NCBI GenBank assembly: GCA_027491335.1
Contig: JAIXWJ010000030.1
Span: forward strand, 1-41,336
Length of the DNA stretch: 41,336 nucleotides
Reading direction: 5' to 3'
DNA from: Actinomycetes bacterium
GTDB taxonomy: Bacteria; Actinomycetota; Acidimicrobiia; Acidimicrobiales; Ilumatobacteraceae
A program made the translations under genes and the position numbers. The notes under the pieces are model-generated. The model was not told the origin of the DNA. It did not search any database and was given only the letters and a program-made list of their open reading frames with translations. Positions 7,669 to 15,761 of the stretch are shown piece by piece (the first letter of the stretch is position 1; every line of letters begins with the position of its first letter).

Positions 7669-10242
7669 ATGGCCGCGCCCGTCACCCGACTCACCATTCG
7701 GGGCGTCATCGCCCGTAAGTGGCGCATTTTCCTCACCATCCTCGCGGTGGTGAGCGGAGTCGCGTTCGTGAGTGGTGCGTTCGTTCTCACCGACAGCGTC
7801 AAGAAGTCCATCAACGATCTCTTCGCCACTCTCAGCGAGGGCATCGACCTGGAGGTGCGCACGTCCATCGCCTTCGGCGACGAAGCCACCGCCGAGCGCG
7901 ACCCGGTGTCGGTCGATCTCATCGACCAGATTTCCGCCGTCGAGGGCGTACGACTGGTCGAGGGCAACCTGCTGCGTGCCGCCACGGTGATCAAGTCCGA
8001 TGGTGAACCCCTGCGCACGTCCGGCCCGGCGTTCGGTATCGCCTGGGTCGGACCCGACGGCCTCGACGGCCGCACCATGGTGGAAGGCCGACCCGCCACG
8101 GGACCGGGCGAAGTCTCCCTCGACAAGTCCTCGGCTCGTCGCGCCGGATACGAAGTGGGCGACACGGTCACCATCGTGGGCCCCACCGGCAAAGCCGACT
8201 TCGAACTGGTTGGTCTGAACGGAACCGGCAACACCACCAACGGTGGCGGCGCCAGCATCGCCGCGTTCGACCCCGTGACCGCCAACGAGTTCCTCGGCGC
8301 CAACGACATGGTGGACTCCATCTACATCGCCATCGACGAGGGCGCCGACCGCGACGTGGTCATGGCGGCCGTGGGTGCCGCGATCCCCGCCGGCCTCGAG
8401 GTGATCACCGGCGAACAGTCGGCCGAAGAGACCGCCGGCGCCATCAACGACATCATCGACATCTTCGGCAACGTGCTCCTCGGTTTCGCGGCCGTCTCGT
8501 TGTTCGTCAGTGCCTTCCTGATCTTCAACACCTTCGCCATCATCGTCAGTCAACGACTGCGCGAGCTGGCGTTGCTGCGCGCCGTGGGTGCCAGCTCGCG
8601 TCAGATTCGCGCGATGATCATCGGCGAGGCGTTGGTGGTGTCGGTGATCGCCACGGTCCTCGGCATCGTCGCCGGTATGGGCGTGGCCAAGGGCATCGTG
8701 GCCATCTTCAATGCGGCCGGCGCGGCCTTCCCGTCGGCGTCCCTCATCGTGTCCACGCGCACCATCATCGCCAGCACCGTCGTGGGCGTGGGCGTCACGG
8801 TGTCGGCGGCCATCGTGCCGGCGTTGCGCGCCGCGCGCATTCCCCCCGTGGCCGCCATGCGACCGGAGTTGGGATTCAACTCGTTGCAGAAGAACAAGCG
8901 TCTCGTGGTGGGTTCCATCACCACCGGCGTCGGCCTCGTGTTGTTCAGCGTCGGCATCTTCGGTCAACCCGGCGGCACCTCGGGCACCCTCGGGTTGTCG
9001 GCGATCGGGGCGATCCTGTTGTTCCTCGGCATCGCCAGCCTGTCCACCACGGTGGCGGCACCCGCCAGTCGTGTCATCAGTCGAATTCTCCCGCTCCCCT
9101 TCCGACCCATGACCCGTTCGGTGCCCGGTCGCCTCGGAAGCCGCAACGCTCAACGCACACCGCGCCGAACCGCGTCCACCGCGTCCGCGTTGATGATCGG
9201 CCTCGCTCTGGTGAGCACCGTGTCCGTGGTGGCCTCATCCGTGCAGGCGTCGTTCAAGGAGCAATTGCAGGGTTCGGTGACCGCGGACTTCTTCGTGTCC
9301 AACGGTCCCGGAGACTTCCAGGGGCTACCCGTGTCGTTCTCCGAGCGACTGTCCGTGTTGCCCGAACTCTCGGCGGTCAGTCCGTTCCGGGCCACGACCG
9401 CTCAGGTGAACGGTGACACCAAGCAGATCGGTGCCGTGCGCGGGTCGGCCTTCGGTCAACTGGTCGACATCGACCTCACCAGTGGATCGATCGAGTCCCT
9501 CGACGAGGGCAAGATCCTGCTGCACCGCGACCCGGCTCGGGACTACGCGGTGAAGGTCGGTGACACCTTGACCATCCTGTGGCTGAACGGCACCGAGCAA
9601 CAGATCGAGGTGGGCGGCATCTACGACGACGCCAACATCGCGGGCAACTGGCTGGTCGGGTTGTCAACTTTGCAAGCCGCGTCCACCGCCGCACCCACCG
9701 ACTTCTTCATCGGTGCCAAGATCGCCGAGGGCGTCAGCATCGAGGACGCCCGCGCCGCCGTGGAGAAGGTGGCTCTCGACTTCCCCAGCGCCGAGGTTCA
9801 AGACCAAGCCGAATTCCAGCAGGCCCAAGAGGATCAACTGAACCAGCTGTTGACCATCATCTACGGCCTGCTGATCATCTCCATCGCCATCGCTGTTCTG
9901 GGTATCGCCAACACCATGGCCCTGTCGGTGTTCGAGCGCACGCGCGAGTTCGGCCTGTTGCGCGCGGTCGGAATGAGCAAGCGCGACCTGAAGCGGTCCA
10001 TTCGTTGGGAGGCGGTCATCGTGGCCGTGTTCGGAGCGTCGCTCGGCATCATCGTGGGTATCCCGCTCGGTCTGGCGGTCACCACGGCCTTGCCCTCCAC
10101 GCTCATCACCACCACCGTGGTACCGGTGTCCACCATCATCACCATCCTCATCGCGTCCATCATCGTGGGCGTGGTGGCCGCCATCGGACCGGCCCGTCGA
10201 GCCGCCAAGTTGAACGTGCTCGACGCCATCTCCACGCACTGA
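7669..10242 (+). CDS. ABC transporter permease with two FtsX domains
   Basis: An 857-residue membrane protein. The first transmembrane segment is at about 19-40, followed by an extracytoplasmic region. Then come an FtsX core with helices near 272-296, 318-345 and 365-390, a pair of helices near 415-465, another segment near 503-525, a second extracytoplasmic domain, and a second FtsX core (about 725-750, 783-810, 822-845). The repeated cytoplasmic motifs ELALLRAVGAS and FGLLRAVGMS mark the two halves. It pairs with the ATPase encoded just upstream. This architecture belongs to actinobacterial exporters of the MacB/LolCDE superfamily, and the cargo may be a lipoprotein, lipid or peptide. No substrate can be assigned. 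Confidence 0.93.
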   Translation: MAAPVTRLTIRGVIARKWRIFLTILAVVSGVAFVSGAFVLTDSVKKSINDLFATLSEGIDLEVRTSIAFGDEATAERDPVSVDLIDQISAVEGVRLVEGNLLRAATVIKSDGEPLRTSGPAFGIAWVGPDGLDGRTMVEGRPATGPGEVSLDKSSARRAGYEVGDTVTIVGPTGKADFELVGLNGTGNTTNGGGASIAAFDPVTANEFLGANDMVDSIYIAIDEGADRDVVMAAVGAAIPAGLEVITGEQSAEETAGAINDIIDIFGNVLLGFAAVSLFVSAFLIFNTFAIIVSQRLRELALLRAVGASSRQIRAMIIGEALVVSVIATVLGIVAGMGVAKGIVAIFNAAGAAFPSASLIVSTRTIIASTVVGVGVTVSAAIVPALRAARIPPVAAMRPELGFNSLQKNKRLVVGSITTGVGLVLFSVGIFGQPGGTSGTLGLSAIGAILLFLGIASLSTTVAAPASRVISRILPLPFRPMTRSVPGRLGSRNAQRTPRRTASTASALMIGLALVSTVSVVASSVQASFKEQLQGSVTADFFVSNGPGDFQGLPVSFSERLSVLPELSAVSPFRATTAQVNGDTKQIGAVRGSAFGQLVDIDLTSGSIESLDEGKILLHRDPARDYAVKVGDTLTILWLNGTEQQIEVGGIYDDANIAGNWLVGLSTLQAASTAAPTDFFIGAKIAEGVSIEDARAAVEKVALDFPSAEVQDQAEFQQAQEDQLNQLLTIIYGLLIISIAIAVLGIANTMALSVFERTREFGLLRAVGMSKRDLKRSIRWEAVIVAVFGASLGIIVGIPLGLAVTTALPSTLITTTVVPVSTIITILIASIIVGVVAAIGPARRAAKLNVLDAISTH

Positions 10243-10256
10243 TCGGAACACCACCA

Positions 10257-10646
10257 ATGGCCCACGATCCCCACGCGCTCTCCCCCGAGGTGTTGGACTT
10301 CGTGCGCGAGCGTCATCTGGCCACGCTCACCACGCTGCGCGCCGACGGTTCACCGCACGTGGTGCCGGTGGGCTTCACCTTCGATCGGTCGCGCGCAGTG
10401 GTGCGCGTGATCACCTGGGCCACGTCGGTGAAGACCGGCCATGCGCGACGCGGAGGTCGAGCCGCGGTCAGTCAGGTCGACGGCGGTCGCTGGCTGACCT
10501 TCGAGGGAACGGTGAGCGTCACCGACGAGCCGAGTGCGGTGGCCGAGGCGGTGGCGGCCTACGCCGAGCGTTACCGACAGCCAAAGGAACGAACCGATCG
10601 CGTGGTCATCGAGATTCTGGTGGATCGGGTTCTCGGTCGCGCGTAG
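10257..10646 (+). CDS. PPOX-class F420-dependent oxidoreductase-like protein
   Basis: A 129-residue protein with FVRERHLATLTTLRADGSPHVVPVGF, which is the usual opening of actinobacterial PPOX proteins of the F420-dependent (Rv1155/biliverdin-reductase-like) class. A KTGHARRGGRAAVS segment then forms the cofactor-phosphate region. ATG 10257 was chosen because homologous sequence starts there. It lies 14 bases after the permease stop, so it is probably the third gene of the exporter operon. F420 use is inferred from subfamily appearance; FMN is the alternative. Confidence 0.85.
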   Translation: MAHDPHALSPEVLDFVRERHLATLTTLRADGSPHVVPVGFTFDRSRAVVRVITWATSVKTGHARRGGRAAVSQVDGGRWLTFEGTVSVTDEPSAVAEAVAAYAERYRQPKERTDRVVIEILVDRVLGRA

Positions 10647-10652
10647 CGCGGG

Positions 10653-11555
10653 TCATCCAAATCGAGTGAGTTCGTCGTCGATCTTCAGGCGCTTGCGCGC
10701 GGAACGAACGTCGGCCATGTAGAGAATCTCGGCCGGATGCGTGGGCGTGTGATCGTCGGCCACCAATTGAGCCGGAATCAAACGTCGATCCAACTTCTGC
10801 TGACAGTCCGGACACCAATACAGGGTCCGCGAACGCTCCTCGCAATGCCCGTGCGACACGGTTCCGCGACAACGCGGACACCGCTGGCCATTGCGCGAGT
10901 ACACCGCGTGCTCGTAGCCGCCATCTTCGCGCGTGCGCGACTTCACGATGCGCGCGGCCGCCTCCACCAACACCGCGCAATCCTCGTACGACAGTTCCAC
11001 CACCGGCGCGAACGGACTCAGTCCCACGGCCCACAGCGTCTCGCTGCGATCGGCGTTGCCCAGTCCAGTGATGACGCTCTGATCGGCGAGCACATCGCAG
11101 ATGGACGTCTCGCCGGCCTTGTACGACAACAGACGACGCGTGATCTCCACGAGATTGGGGCGACGCTGCGAAATGTCCGGGCCGACGCCACCGCTGTGCG
11201 GATGGCGCGCTCGATCGGGAACACGGAACGTCTCCACCATCGGCGCGTTGAAGCACACCGCCACCCAACCATCGACTTCGATGATCGCGCGCGCTTCGTA
11301 GGTGTGACGACGCCACGCCTCGTTCGGTCGATACACGTGCCACTGTCCGGTGAAGCGCAGATCGGTGGACAACACGATTCCGTCGTCCCAACGCACATCG
11401 ACGCGACGACCGGTTCGCTCGACCGCTTCGATGATGCTGCCCGCGCGCGGTGCGGGTCCGATGGCCGACATGGCATCGAATCGGGTGGTCGTTCGACCCA
11501 CCAACGCCGTTCGCATCGCCGACACGATGTGACTGATTCCGCCCCTACCTGCCAC
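10653..11555 (-). CDS. Fpg/Nei-family DNA glycosylase-like protein lacking the catalytic N-terminus
   Basis: A 300-residue protein. Family traits are the beta-sandwich segment (RWDDGIVLSTDLRFTGQWH), the helix-two-turn-helix region with GLGNADRSETLW (the conserved GN), and the C-terminal zinc finger CPRC...CPDC followed by Q (about residues 228-255). Active members begin M-P-E, with Pro2 as Schiff-base nucleophile and Glu3 as acid. Here the start reads M-A-G-R-G-G, and the lysine normally found in the GK-hairpin is Arg. The GTG start is supported by TAAATT six bases upstream, so a missed MPE start is unlikely. It may be a DNA-binding, non-cleaving paralog. It is convergent with the PPOX gene, whose stop is six bases away. 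Confidence 0.85.
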   Translation of the reverse strand: MAGRGGISHIVSAMRTALVGRTTTRFDAMSAIGPAPRAGSIIEAVERTGRRVDVRWDDGIVLSTDLRFTGQWHVYRPNEAWRRHTYEARAIIEVDGWVAVCFNAPMVETFRVPDRARHPHSGGVGPDISQRRPNLVEITRRLLSYKAGETSICDVLADQSVITGLGNADRSETLWAVGLSPFAPVVELSYEDCAVLVEAAARIVKSRTREDGGYEHAVYSRNGQRCPRCRGTVSHGHCEERSRTLYWCPDCQQKLDRRLIPAQLVADDHTPTHPAEILYMADVRSARKRLKIDDELTRFG

Positions 11556-11561
11556 GTACCG

Positions 11562-11567
11562 AATTTA
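11562..11567 (-). promoter_or_regulatory. -10 hexamer TAAATT fixing the GTG start of the Nei-like gene
   Basis: TAAATT, then CGGTAC (six bases), then GTG at 11555. It supports initiation at this GTG and therefore the non-canonical N-terminus. Confidence 0.55.
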
Positions 11568-11602
11568 GGCGACCGCGCGAAGACCCGTGAGTGATGGTCG
11601 GA

Positions 11603-11608
11603 TACGGT
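11603..11608 (+). promoter_or_regulatory. -10 hexamer TACGGT upstream of the small hypothetical gene
   Basis: TACGGT lies nine bases before ATG 11618, which predicts a leader of about three bases. The divergent hexamer of the Nei-like gene is 35 bases away. Confidence 0.45.
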
Positions 11609-11617
11609 ACGACCGTC

Positions 11618-11968
11618 ATGACCAACGAGGCCCGCGACCCCGACGACGAAACCGGACTCGATCCCGAACTCGGTCCCGCGTCCGATCTCATCAGTCCGGC
11701 CTACAGTTCCGAAGCCCAGATGCTCGAGCGGGCCCGACGTCGATACGGTTCGGTCGGCATGGTGATCGCCAGCGGCATGCTCGGCATCGACAAGATGCTC
11801 GGCCGCCGCCCCAAGGAGGAGATCCCCTCGATCTGGGAGGCCTCCGGAGAACCCGGCGACATCGACGGTGACGGCATCCGCATCGACGTGGACGACGAGA
11901 CCGCGCTCGAGAGCCACCCGAACCGCGACGCGGCTCGAACCCGACGAATCAAGAAGCGTCGTTCCTGA
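11618..11968 (+). CDS. Small hypothetical protein, 116 residues
   Basis: I do not recognise a family. The protein has an acidic N-terminus (about 1-25, many Asp/Glu), a central segment with a short hydrophobic stretch (YGSVGMVIASGMLGIDKML, about 43-61), a second acidic part (about 75-95) and a very basic end (RTRRIKKRRS). ATG 11618 was preferred over 11591 because of the nearby TACGGT and because the extra residues look non-coding. It is divergent from the Nei-like gene and convergent with the NUDIX gene. The hydrophobic stretch is marginal for a membrane span. The basic tail could bind nucleic acid, but that is a guess. Confidence 0.65.
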   Translation: MTNEARDPDDETGLDPELGPASDLISPAYSSEAQMLERARRRYGSVGMVIASGMLGIDKMLGRRPKEEIPSIWEASGEPGDIDGDGIRIDVDDETALESHPNRDAARTRRIKKRRS

Positions 11969-11970
11969 AC

Positions 11971-11987
11971 GCCCTGGCGATCAGGGC
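11971..11987. terminator. Short hairpin between convergent genes
   Basis: GCCCTG (11971-11976) and CAGGGC (11982-11987) form a perfect 6-bp stem with a 5-base loop, beginning two bases after the stop of the hypothetical gene and covering the stop of the NUDIX gene. There is no U-tract, so it is at best a weak bidirectional terminator. Confidence 0.35.
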
Positions 11988-12517
11988 AATTCGCCCACGT
12001 GGGCCAACGCCAAACGCAACAAACGATCCTGCCCGCCGGTCATTTCGGCCGTGATGCGCGCGCTGGCGGCTTCGGCCGGCGTGAACCAGGCCAGATCCAG
12101 AGCCTCCTGTGTGGGCGTGCACTCGCCGTCGACCGGCACCACGTAGGCCAGGCTCACCGCGTGATGACGCGGGTCGGTGAAACCCGAAACATCGGGGTCC
12201 GGGAAGTACTCGGCGATGGTGAACGGGGCCGGGTTGGGTGGCACCCGCGGCAGAGCCAGCGGTCCGAGGTCTTTCTCCAGGTGGCGCACCAAGGCGTCGC
12301 GAACTCGCTCGCCGTAGAGCACCCGACCCGACACCAGCATGCGGCTGATGGACCCGTCGGCCGCCACCCGCAGAAGCAAGCCCACCTGGACGACGCGACC
12401 GTGGCTGTCCACCCGAACCGGAATGGCGTCCACGTACACCAACGGCACGTTGGCCCGCACCTGAGCCAGGAGGTCGGGGCTCAGCCATGCGGTGCGGGTG
12501 TCGATCTGGTCACTCAT
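11981..12517 (-). CDS. NUDIX-like (DUF4916-type) protein
   Basis: A 178-residue protein. An N-terminal part (AWLSPDLLAQVRANVPLVYVDAIPVR) precedes a NUDIX-like fold. VQVGLLLRV, the strand SGRVLYGERVRDALVRHLEKDLG and HAVSLAYVVPVDGE sit where NUDIX strands and helix lie, but the classic GX5EX7REUXEEXGU box is not intact, so hydrolase activity is doubtful. I associate this pattern with an actinobacterial family related to NUDIX (DUF4916), from memory. Start: ATG 12517, with GAGAAT seven bases upstream. It is convergent with the small hypothetical gene and follows the tag-like gene on the same strand after a 32-base gap. Confidence 0.7.
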   Translation of the reverse strand: MSDQIDTRTAWLSPDLLAQVRANVPLVYVDAIPVRVDSHGRVVQVGLLLRVAADGSISRMLVSGRVLYGERVRDALVRHLEKDLGPLALPRVPPNPAPFTIAEYFPDPDVSGFTDPRHHAVSLAYVVPVDGECTPTQEALDLAWFTPAEAASARITAEMTGGQDRLLRLALAHVGELP

Positions 12518-12524
12518 CGGGACC

Positions 12525-12530
12525 ATTCTC
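12525..12530 (-). promoter_or_regulatory. -10-like hexamer GAGAAT, NUDIX-like gene
   Basis: GAGAAT lies seven bases before the ATG at 12517. It is a weak match, with the first T replaced by G. Confidence 0.35.
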
Positions 12531-12549
12531 CCAAATCGTGATGGAGGCG

Positions 12550-13146
12550 TCAGCCGATTCGGAAGCGTTTTCGCGCTTTTTCCGCCGAGGGCCACACGTG
12601 ACACGCCTCGTCGTGATCGTTCACCAACCCCATCGATTGCATGAACGCGTACATGGTGGTGGGGCCGACGAACGACCACCCACGCTTCTTCAGATCCTTC
12701 GACAGCGCCACCGACTCCGGCGACGTGACGAACGTGGAGATCTCCGCCGTGGTGGGAGCGACCTCGCGTCGAGGGGGCTCGAAGCTCCAGATGTGGGCCG
12801 CGAGCGAACCCTTCTCCTCGATCAGCTCCTGACACCGACGCGCGTTGTTGATGGTGCTCTCGATCTTGCCCCGGTGCCGGATGATGGAGGCATCCCCCAA
12901 GAGGCGAACCACGTCGCGCTCTCCCATGCGGGCCACCTTCTCGACGTCGAAACCGTGAAACACGCGCCGGAAGTCGTTGCGTTTGTCCAACACCGTTTTC
13001 CACGACAGTCCGCTCTGGAAACCCTCGAGGTTGATCTTCTCGAAGAGACCAACATCGTCTCCCGTGGGGAATCCCCATTCGATGTCGTGGTACTCGCGCA
13101 TCGACTCGGATCCGAGACTCCATCCACAACGCTGCTTCTCGTTCAT
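12550..13146 (-). CDS. tag: DNA-3-methyladenine glycosylase I
   Basis: A 198-residue protein of normal length. It has the Tag zinc-site residues: Cys7 (RCGW), His20 (EYHDIEWG) and the C-terminal DHDEACHVW pair. It also carries the conserved GFQSGLSWKTVLDKR segment and the GPTTMYAFMQSMGLVNDH ending. It removes 3-methyladenine from alkylated DNA in the cytoplasm. The ATG overlaps the stop of the upstream TauD-like gene (ATGA, four bases), which suggests translational coupling with no promoter of its own. The pairing of a base-excision enzyme with an oxygenase is notable because some Fe/2OG oxygenases (AlkB) repair alkyl DNA, but this partner is TauD-type and not AlkB. Confidence 0.93.
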   Translation of the reverse strand: MNEKQRCGWSLGSESMREYHDIEWGFPTGDDVGLFEKINLEGFQSGLSWKTVLDKRNDFRRVFHGFDVEKVARMGERDVVRLLGDASIIRHRGKIESTINNARRCQELIEEKGSLAAHIWSFEPPRREVAPTTAEISTFVTSPESVALSKDLKKRGWSFVGPTTMYAFMQSMGLVNDHDEACHVWPSAEKARKRFRIG

Positions 13147-13988
13147 CGACTCGGCACGCCGCCCTTCACCGTGGTGCGATGCAACTCGCGACGGAACCCG
13201 GCGTAGTCGTTGATGGCGAAGTGTTGCGTGGAACGGTTGTCCCAGATCACCACGTCGCCGGCCCGCCAACGATGCCGGTACTGGAATCGCACGTCGGTGG
13301 TGTGAGCGTGAAGGAAGTCGAGCAACTCGGAGGACTCCGCGATGTCCATGCCCACGATGCCGCGGACGTAGGCGCGGTTGAAGAAGAGCACCTCTTTGCC
13401 GGTCTCGGGGTGCGTCGTCACCAACGGATGCACCCGCTCGTCGTTGGCCGAGTCGTCGCAGACGATGCTCATGCCCCGCATCCCCGAATGCAGGGGTTGC
13501 ATGCGTCGCGAGTACGCGTCGCGCGCGGTGTGCACCGCGTCGAGGGTCGACAACCGCTCCCGCATCTGCGGTCCGAGCGCCGACCATGCCGCCGTCATGG
13601 AGGCGAAAACCGTGTCCCCGCCCCACGGCGGCAGATCGACCGCGGCCAGCACGGTGAACGACGGCGGTTCGTCCTGAAACGAGAAGTCCGAGTGCCAAGC
13701 CCCGCCGAAGTTGAACGCCGCACCCTCGTCGGCTTCCTTGACCACCCGAATCACGTTGGGGAACTCGGACATGGTTTCGACGAACGGCACTTCGCCGTTC
13801 GGGCCGAGGCGATCGGAGAACTCCGACTGTGAACGAGGTGTCAACGTTTGATCGCGAAACACGACAACCTCGTGTTCGCACATCCGACGTCGCACCTCGA
13901 CCAGTGATTCGTCGTCGATCGTCGCCAGATCCACGCCGATGATCTCGGCCCCCACCACACCGGTCAACGGTCGAACGTCGTACGACAT
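13143..13988 (-). CDS. TauD/TfdA-family Fe(II)/2-oxoglutarate dioxygenase
   Basis: A 281-residue protein. Iron ligands are His99 and Asp101 (AWHSDFSF) and distal His256 (RSTQHFAINDY), with an Arg-rich end (GFRRELHR) to bind 2-oxoglutarate. The opening (LTGVVGAEIIGVDL) and VVFRDQTLT are family hallmarks. It would hydroxylate a small acidic substrate such as a sulfonate, sulfate ester or aryloxyacid; the substrate is not readable. It is first gene of a two-gene unit with tag, and divergent from an MFS transporter that may import its substrate. The promoter hexamer TAGGGT is at leaderless spacing. Confidence 0.93.
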   Translation of the reverse strand: MSYDVRPLTGVVGAEIIGVDLATIDDESLVEVRRRMCEHEVVVFRDQTLTPRSQSEFSDRLGPNGEVPFVETMSEFPNVIRVVKEADEGAAFNFGGAWHSDFSFQDEPPSFTVLAAVDLPPWGGDTVFASMTAAWSALGPQMRERLSTLDAVHTARDAYSRRMQPLHSGMRGMSIVCDDSANDERVHPLVTTHPETGKEVLFFNRAYVRGIVGMDIAESSELLDFLHAHTTDVRFQYRHRWRAGDVVIWDNRSTQHFAINDYAGFRRELHRTTVKGGVPSR

Positions 13989-13994
13989 GCTCGC

Positions 13995-14000
13995 ACCCTA
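13995..14000 (-). promoter_or_regulatory. -10 hexamer TAGGGT, leaderless TauD-like promoter
   Basis: TAGGGT lies six bases (GCGAGC) before the ATG at 13988. Confidence 0.6.
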
Positions 14001-14032
14001 ATCCACGGGCCAATTCCACGGGGCCAGTCACA

Positions 14033-14038
14033 TAGTCT
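14033..14038 (+). promoter_or_regulatory. -10 hexamer TAGTCT, MFS transporter
   Basis: TAGTCT lies ten bases before ATG 14049, predicting a leader of about four bases. The GAGGG just before the ATG is too close to be a normal ribosome-binding site. Confidence 0.4.
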
Positions 14039-14048
14039 CTGAGGGCCC

Positions 14049-15236
14049 ATGAACATCAAGCGTCTCGTCCTCACATTGCAGGTGGCCACCGCCATCATGT
14101 CCATGACCTACGGCGTCATGTTCACGATGCTCGACGACTATCGCGACGAGTACGGAATCAGCGAATCGGGTTTGGGCCTCGTGTTGGCCATCGGATTCTT
14201 CGCCGCGTTCGTCGGCCAGATCACGTTGGCTCCACTCGCCGATCGTGGCCACGCCAAGCGGATGATGATCATGGGTTTCGCCTTGGTCGTGGTGGGTTGT
14301 CTGGTGATGGCCTTCGGAACCACCCTGATCGCGCTGTTGTCGGGGCGATTGATCATGGGCGTGGGCAGCGGCATGTCGCTACCGGCCCTGCGAAAAATCG
14401 TCATCGTCTCGGACCCCGACAATCTCGGGAGCAACATGGGGCGCCTGCTGAGCGTCGACATCGCCGGGTTCGCGCTCGGACCGATGCTGTCGGCGGTGCT
14501 CATCGGACCGTTCGGACTGGCGTCACCGTTCCTCGTCATCAGCGCCGCCGTGGTGGGCATCACCGTCGCGTTGTCGCGAGTGTCGGTGCCCGAAACGGCG
14601 CACGACGATCGCCCCTCGGAACGCTTCGCCTTCGATCTGTTGCGAATCCCGGCGGTGTCCGGAGGCGTTCTCATCGGCGTGGCCCTCTTCATCATGATCG
14701 GCACCTTCGACTCGCTATGGGCGATCATGATGGAGGACCTCGACGCGGCCGACTGGATCGCCAACATGGGAGTCAGCCTCTTCGCCATACCGATGGCGCT
14801 TCTCGGACCCTACGGTGGTCGCCTCGCCCAACGGAAGGGTCCGTACCGCGTCGGCGCCATCGGAATGACCGTTGGTGCGGTGTGCATGACCCTGTACGGA
14901 TTCCTGCCCACACCCGCACTCATGTTGGTCGTCTTCTTCGTCCACATCATGAACGACGGGTTCACCGTCACCAGTGCCGGTGTGGCGGTGGGTATGGCCG
15001 CTCCCCCCGAACGCCAGGCCGGCGCACAGGGATTGCTCGGTGGCGTTCAGACTCTCATGGGCGGGCTGGCGGCGTCACTGGCCGGTTGGAGCTACGACCA
15101 CCTCGGTCGCGGACCCACCTTCGTCATCACCGCGGCCGTCATGCTCGCGTGCACCGCCTCCGGGCTGGTGCTCGCCGGCGACAAGCGTTGGGCCGTCGCA
15201 CCATCGACCAACGAGGTCGAGCCCGCGGTCCACTAG
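14049..15236 (+). CDS. Major facilitator superfamily transporter
   Basis: A 395-residue inner-membrane protein with about 12 hydrophobic segments. It has the MFS loop-2 motif (APLADRGHAKRMMIMGF, the G-x-x-x-D/R-x-G-R/K type) and a related loop-8 motif (GPYGGRLAQRKGPYRVGAIG). The SGRLIMGVGSGMSLPAL stretch is typical of drug or metabolite MFS members. The substrate is unknown. The divergent TauD-like gene starts 60 bases away, so the transporter may serve that oxygenase, but the evidence is only positional. The NUDIX gene follows 12 bases after its stop with its own hexamer. Confidence 0.92.
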   Translation: MNIKRLVLTLQVATAIMSMTYGVMFTMLDDYRDEYGISESGLGLVLAIGFFAAFVGQITLAPLADRGHAKRMMIMGFALVVVGCLVMAFGTTLIALLSGRLIMGVGSGMSLPALRKIVIVSDPDNLGSNMGRLLSVDIAGFALGPMLSAVLIGPFGLASPFLVISAAVVGITVALSRVSVPETAHDDRPSERFAFDLLRIPAVSGGVLIGVALFIMIGTFDSLWAIMMEDLDAADWIANMGVSLFAIPMALLGPYGGRLAQRKGPYRVGAIGMTVGAVCMTLYGFLPTPALMLVVFFVHIMNDGFTVTSAGVAVGMAAPPERQAGAQGLLGGVQTLMGGLAASLAGWSYDHLGRGPTFVITAAVMLACTASGLVLAGDKRWAVAPSTNEVEPAVH

Positions 15237-15242
15237 TACTGT
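15237..15242 (+). promoter_or_regulatory. -10 hexamer TACTGT, leaderless NUDIX promoter
   Basis: TACTGT begins immediately after the MFS stop codon and lies six bases (TGACCC) before ATG 15249. The NUDIX gene can therefore be transcribed separately despite the tight spacing. Confidence 0.6.
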
Positions 15243-15248
15243 TGACCC

Positions 15249-15725
15249 ATGGGTTTTCGCGACGGTGACGGCTGGGTCTTTTGCACCTGCGGCAACCGGC
15301 ACTGGGGCATTCACGGTGCGGCCGGACTGTTGATGGTCCGCCTCGATCTCGGGCCCGAGCCGCACGTGCTGTTGCAATTGCGCGCCGCCTGGACCCACGG
15401 TGGAGGCACCTGGGCCATACCCGGTGGAGCGCTCGACTCGCACGAGAACTCGGTGGAAGCCGCGGTGCGCGAGGCGTTCGAGGAGGTCGGCATCGACGTG
15501 CGGTTCCTCGAAGTGAAGGATCTGTACTCCGACGACCATGGCAACTGGCGCTACGACACGGTCATCGCCCACGTCACCGGCGAGATCGGTGCGCACGAGG
15601 CGAACTACGAGTCCGACGAGGTGCGTTGGGTCGCGCTGTCCGACATCGAGACCTACGACCTGCATCCGGGTCTGCGCAACTCGTGGCCCCACGTGTTGCC
15701 CAAGCTGTCGGCCACCTTGCCCTGA
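15249..15725 (+). CDS. NUDIX hydrolase
   Basis: A 158-residue protein with an intact NUDIX box: GGALDSHENSVEAAV followed by REAFEEVGI, matching GX5EX7REUXEEXGU. The N-terminal CTCGNRHWG with HGAAGLLMV is a small Cys/His motif that I recall from an actinobacterial NUDIX subgroup; it may bind a metal. It hydrolyses a nucleoside-diphosphate-linked compound; the substrate is unknown. It sits downstream of the MFS gene but has its own -10 hexamer, so it may be expressed separately. Confidence 0.92.
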   Translation: MGFRDGDGWVFCTCGNRHWGIHGAAGLLMVRLDLGPEPHVLLQLRAAWTHGGGTWAIPGGALDSHENSVEAAVREAFEEVGIDVRFLEVKDLYSDDHGNWRYDTVIAHVTGEIGAHEANYESDEVRWVALSDIETYDLHPGLRNSWPHVLPKLSATLP

Positions 15726-15761
15726 TCCCGACAACGACACCGCACCGGAATCGACCGGCGA

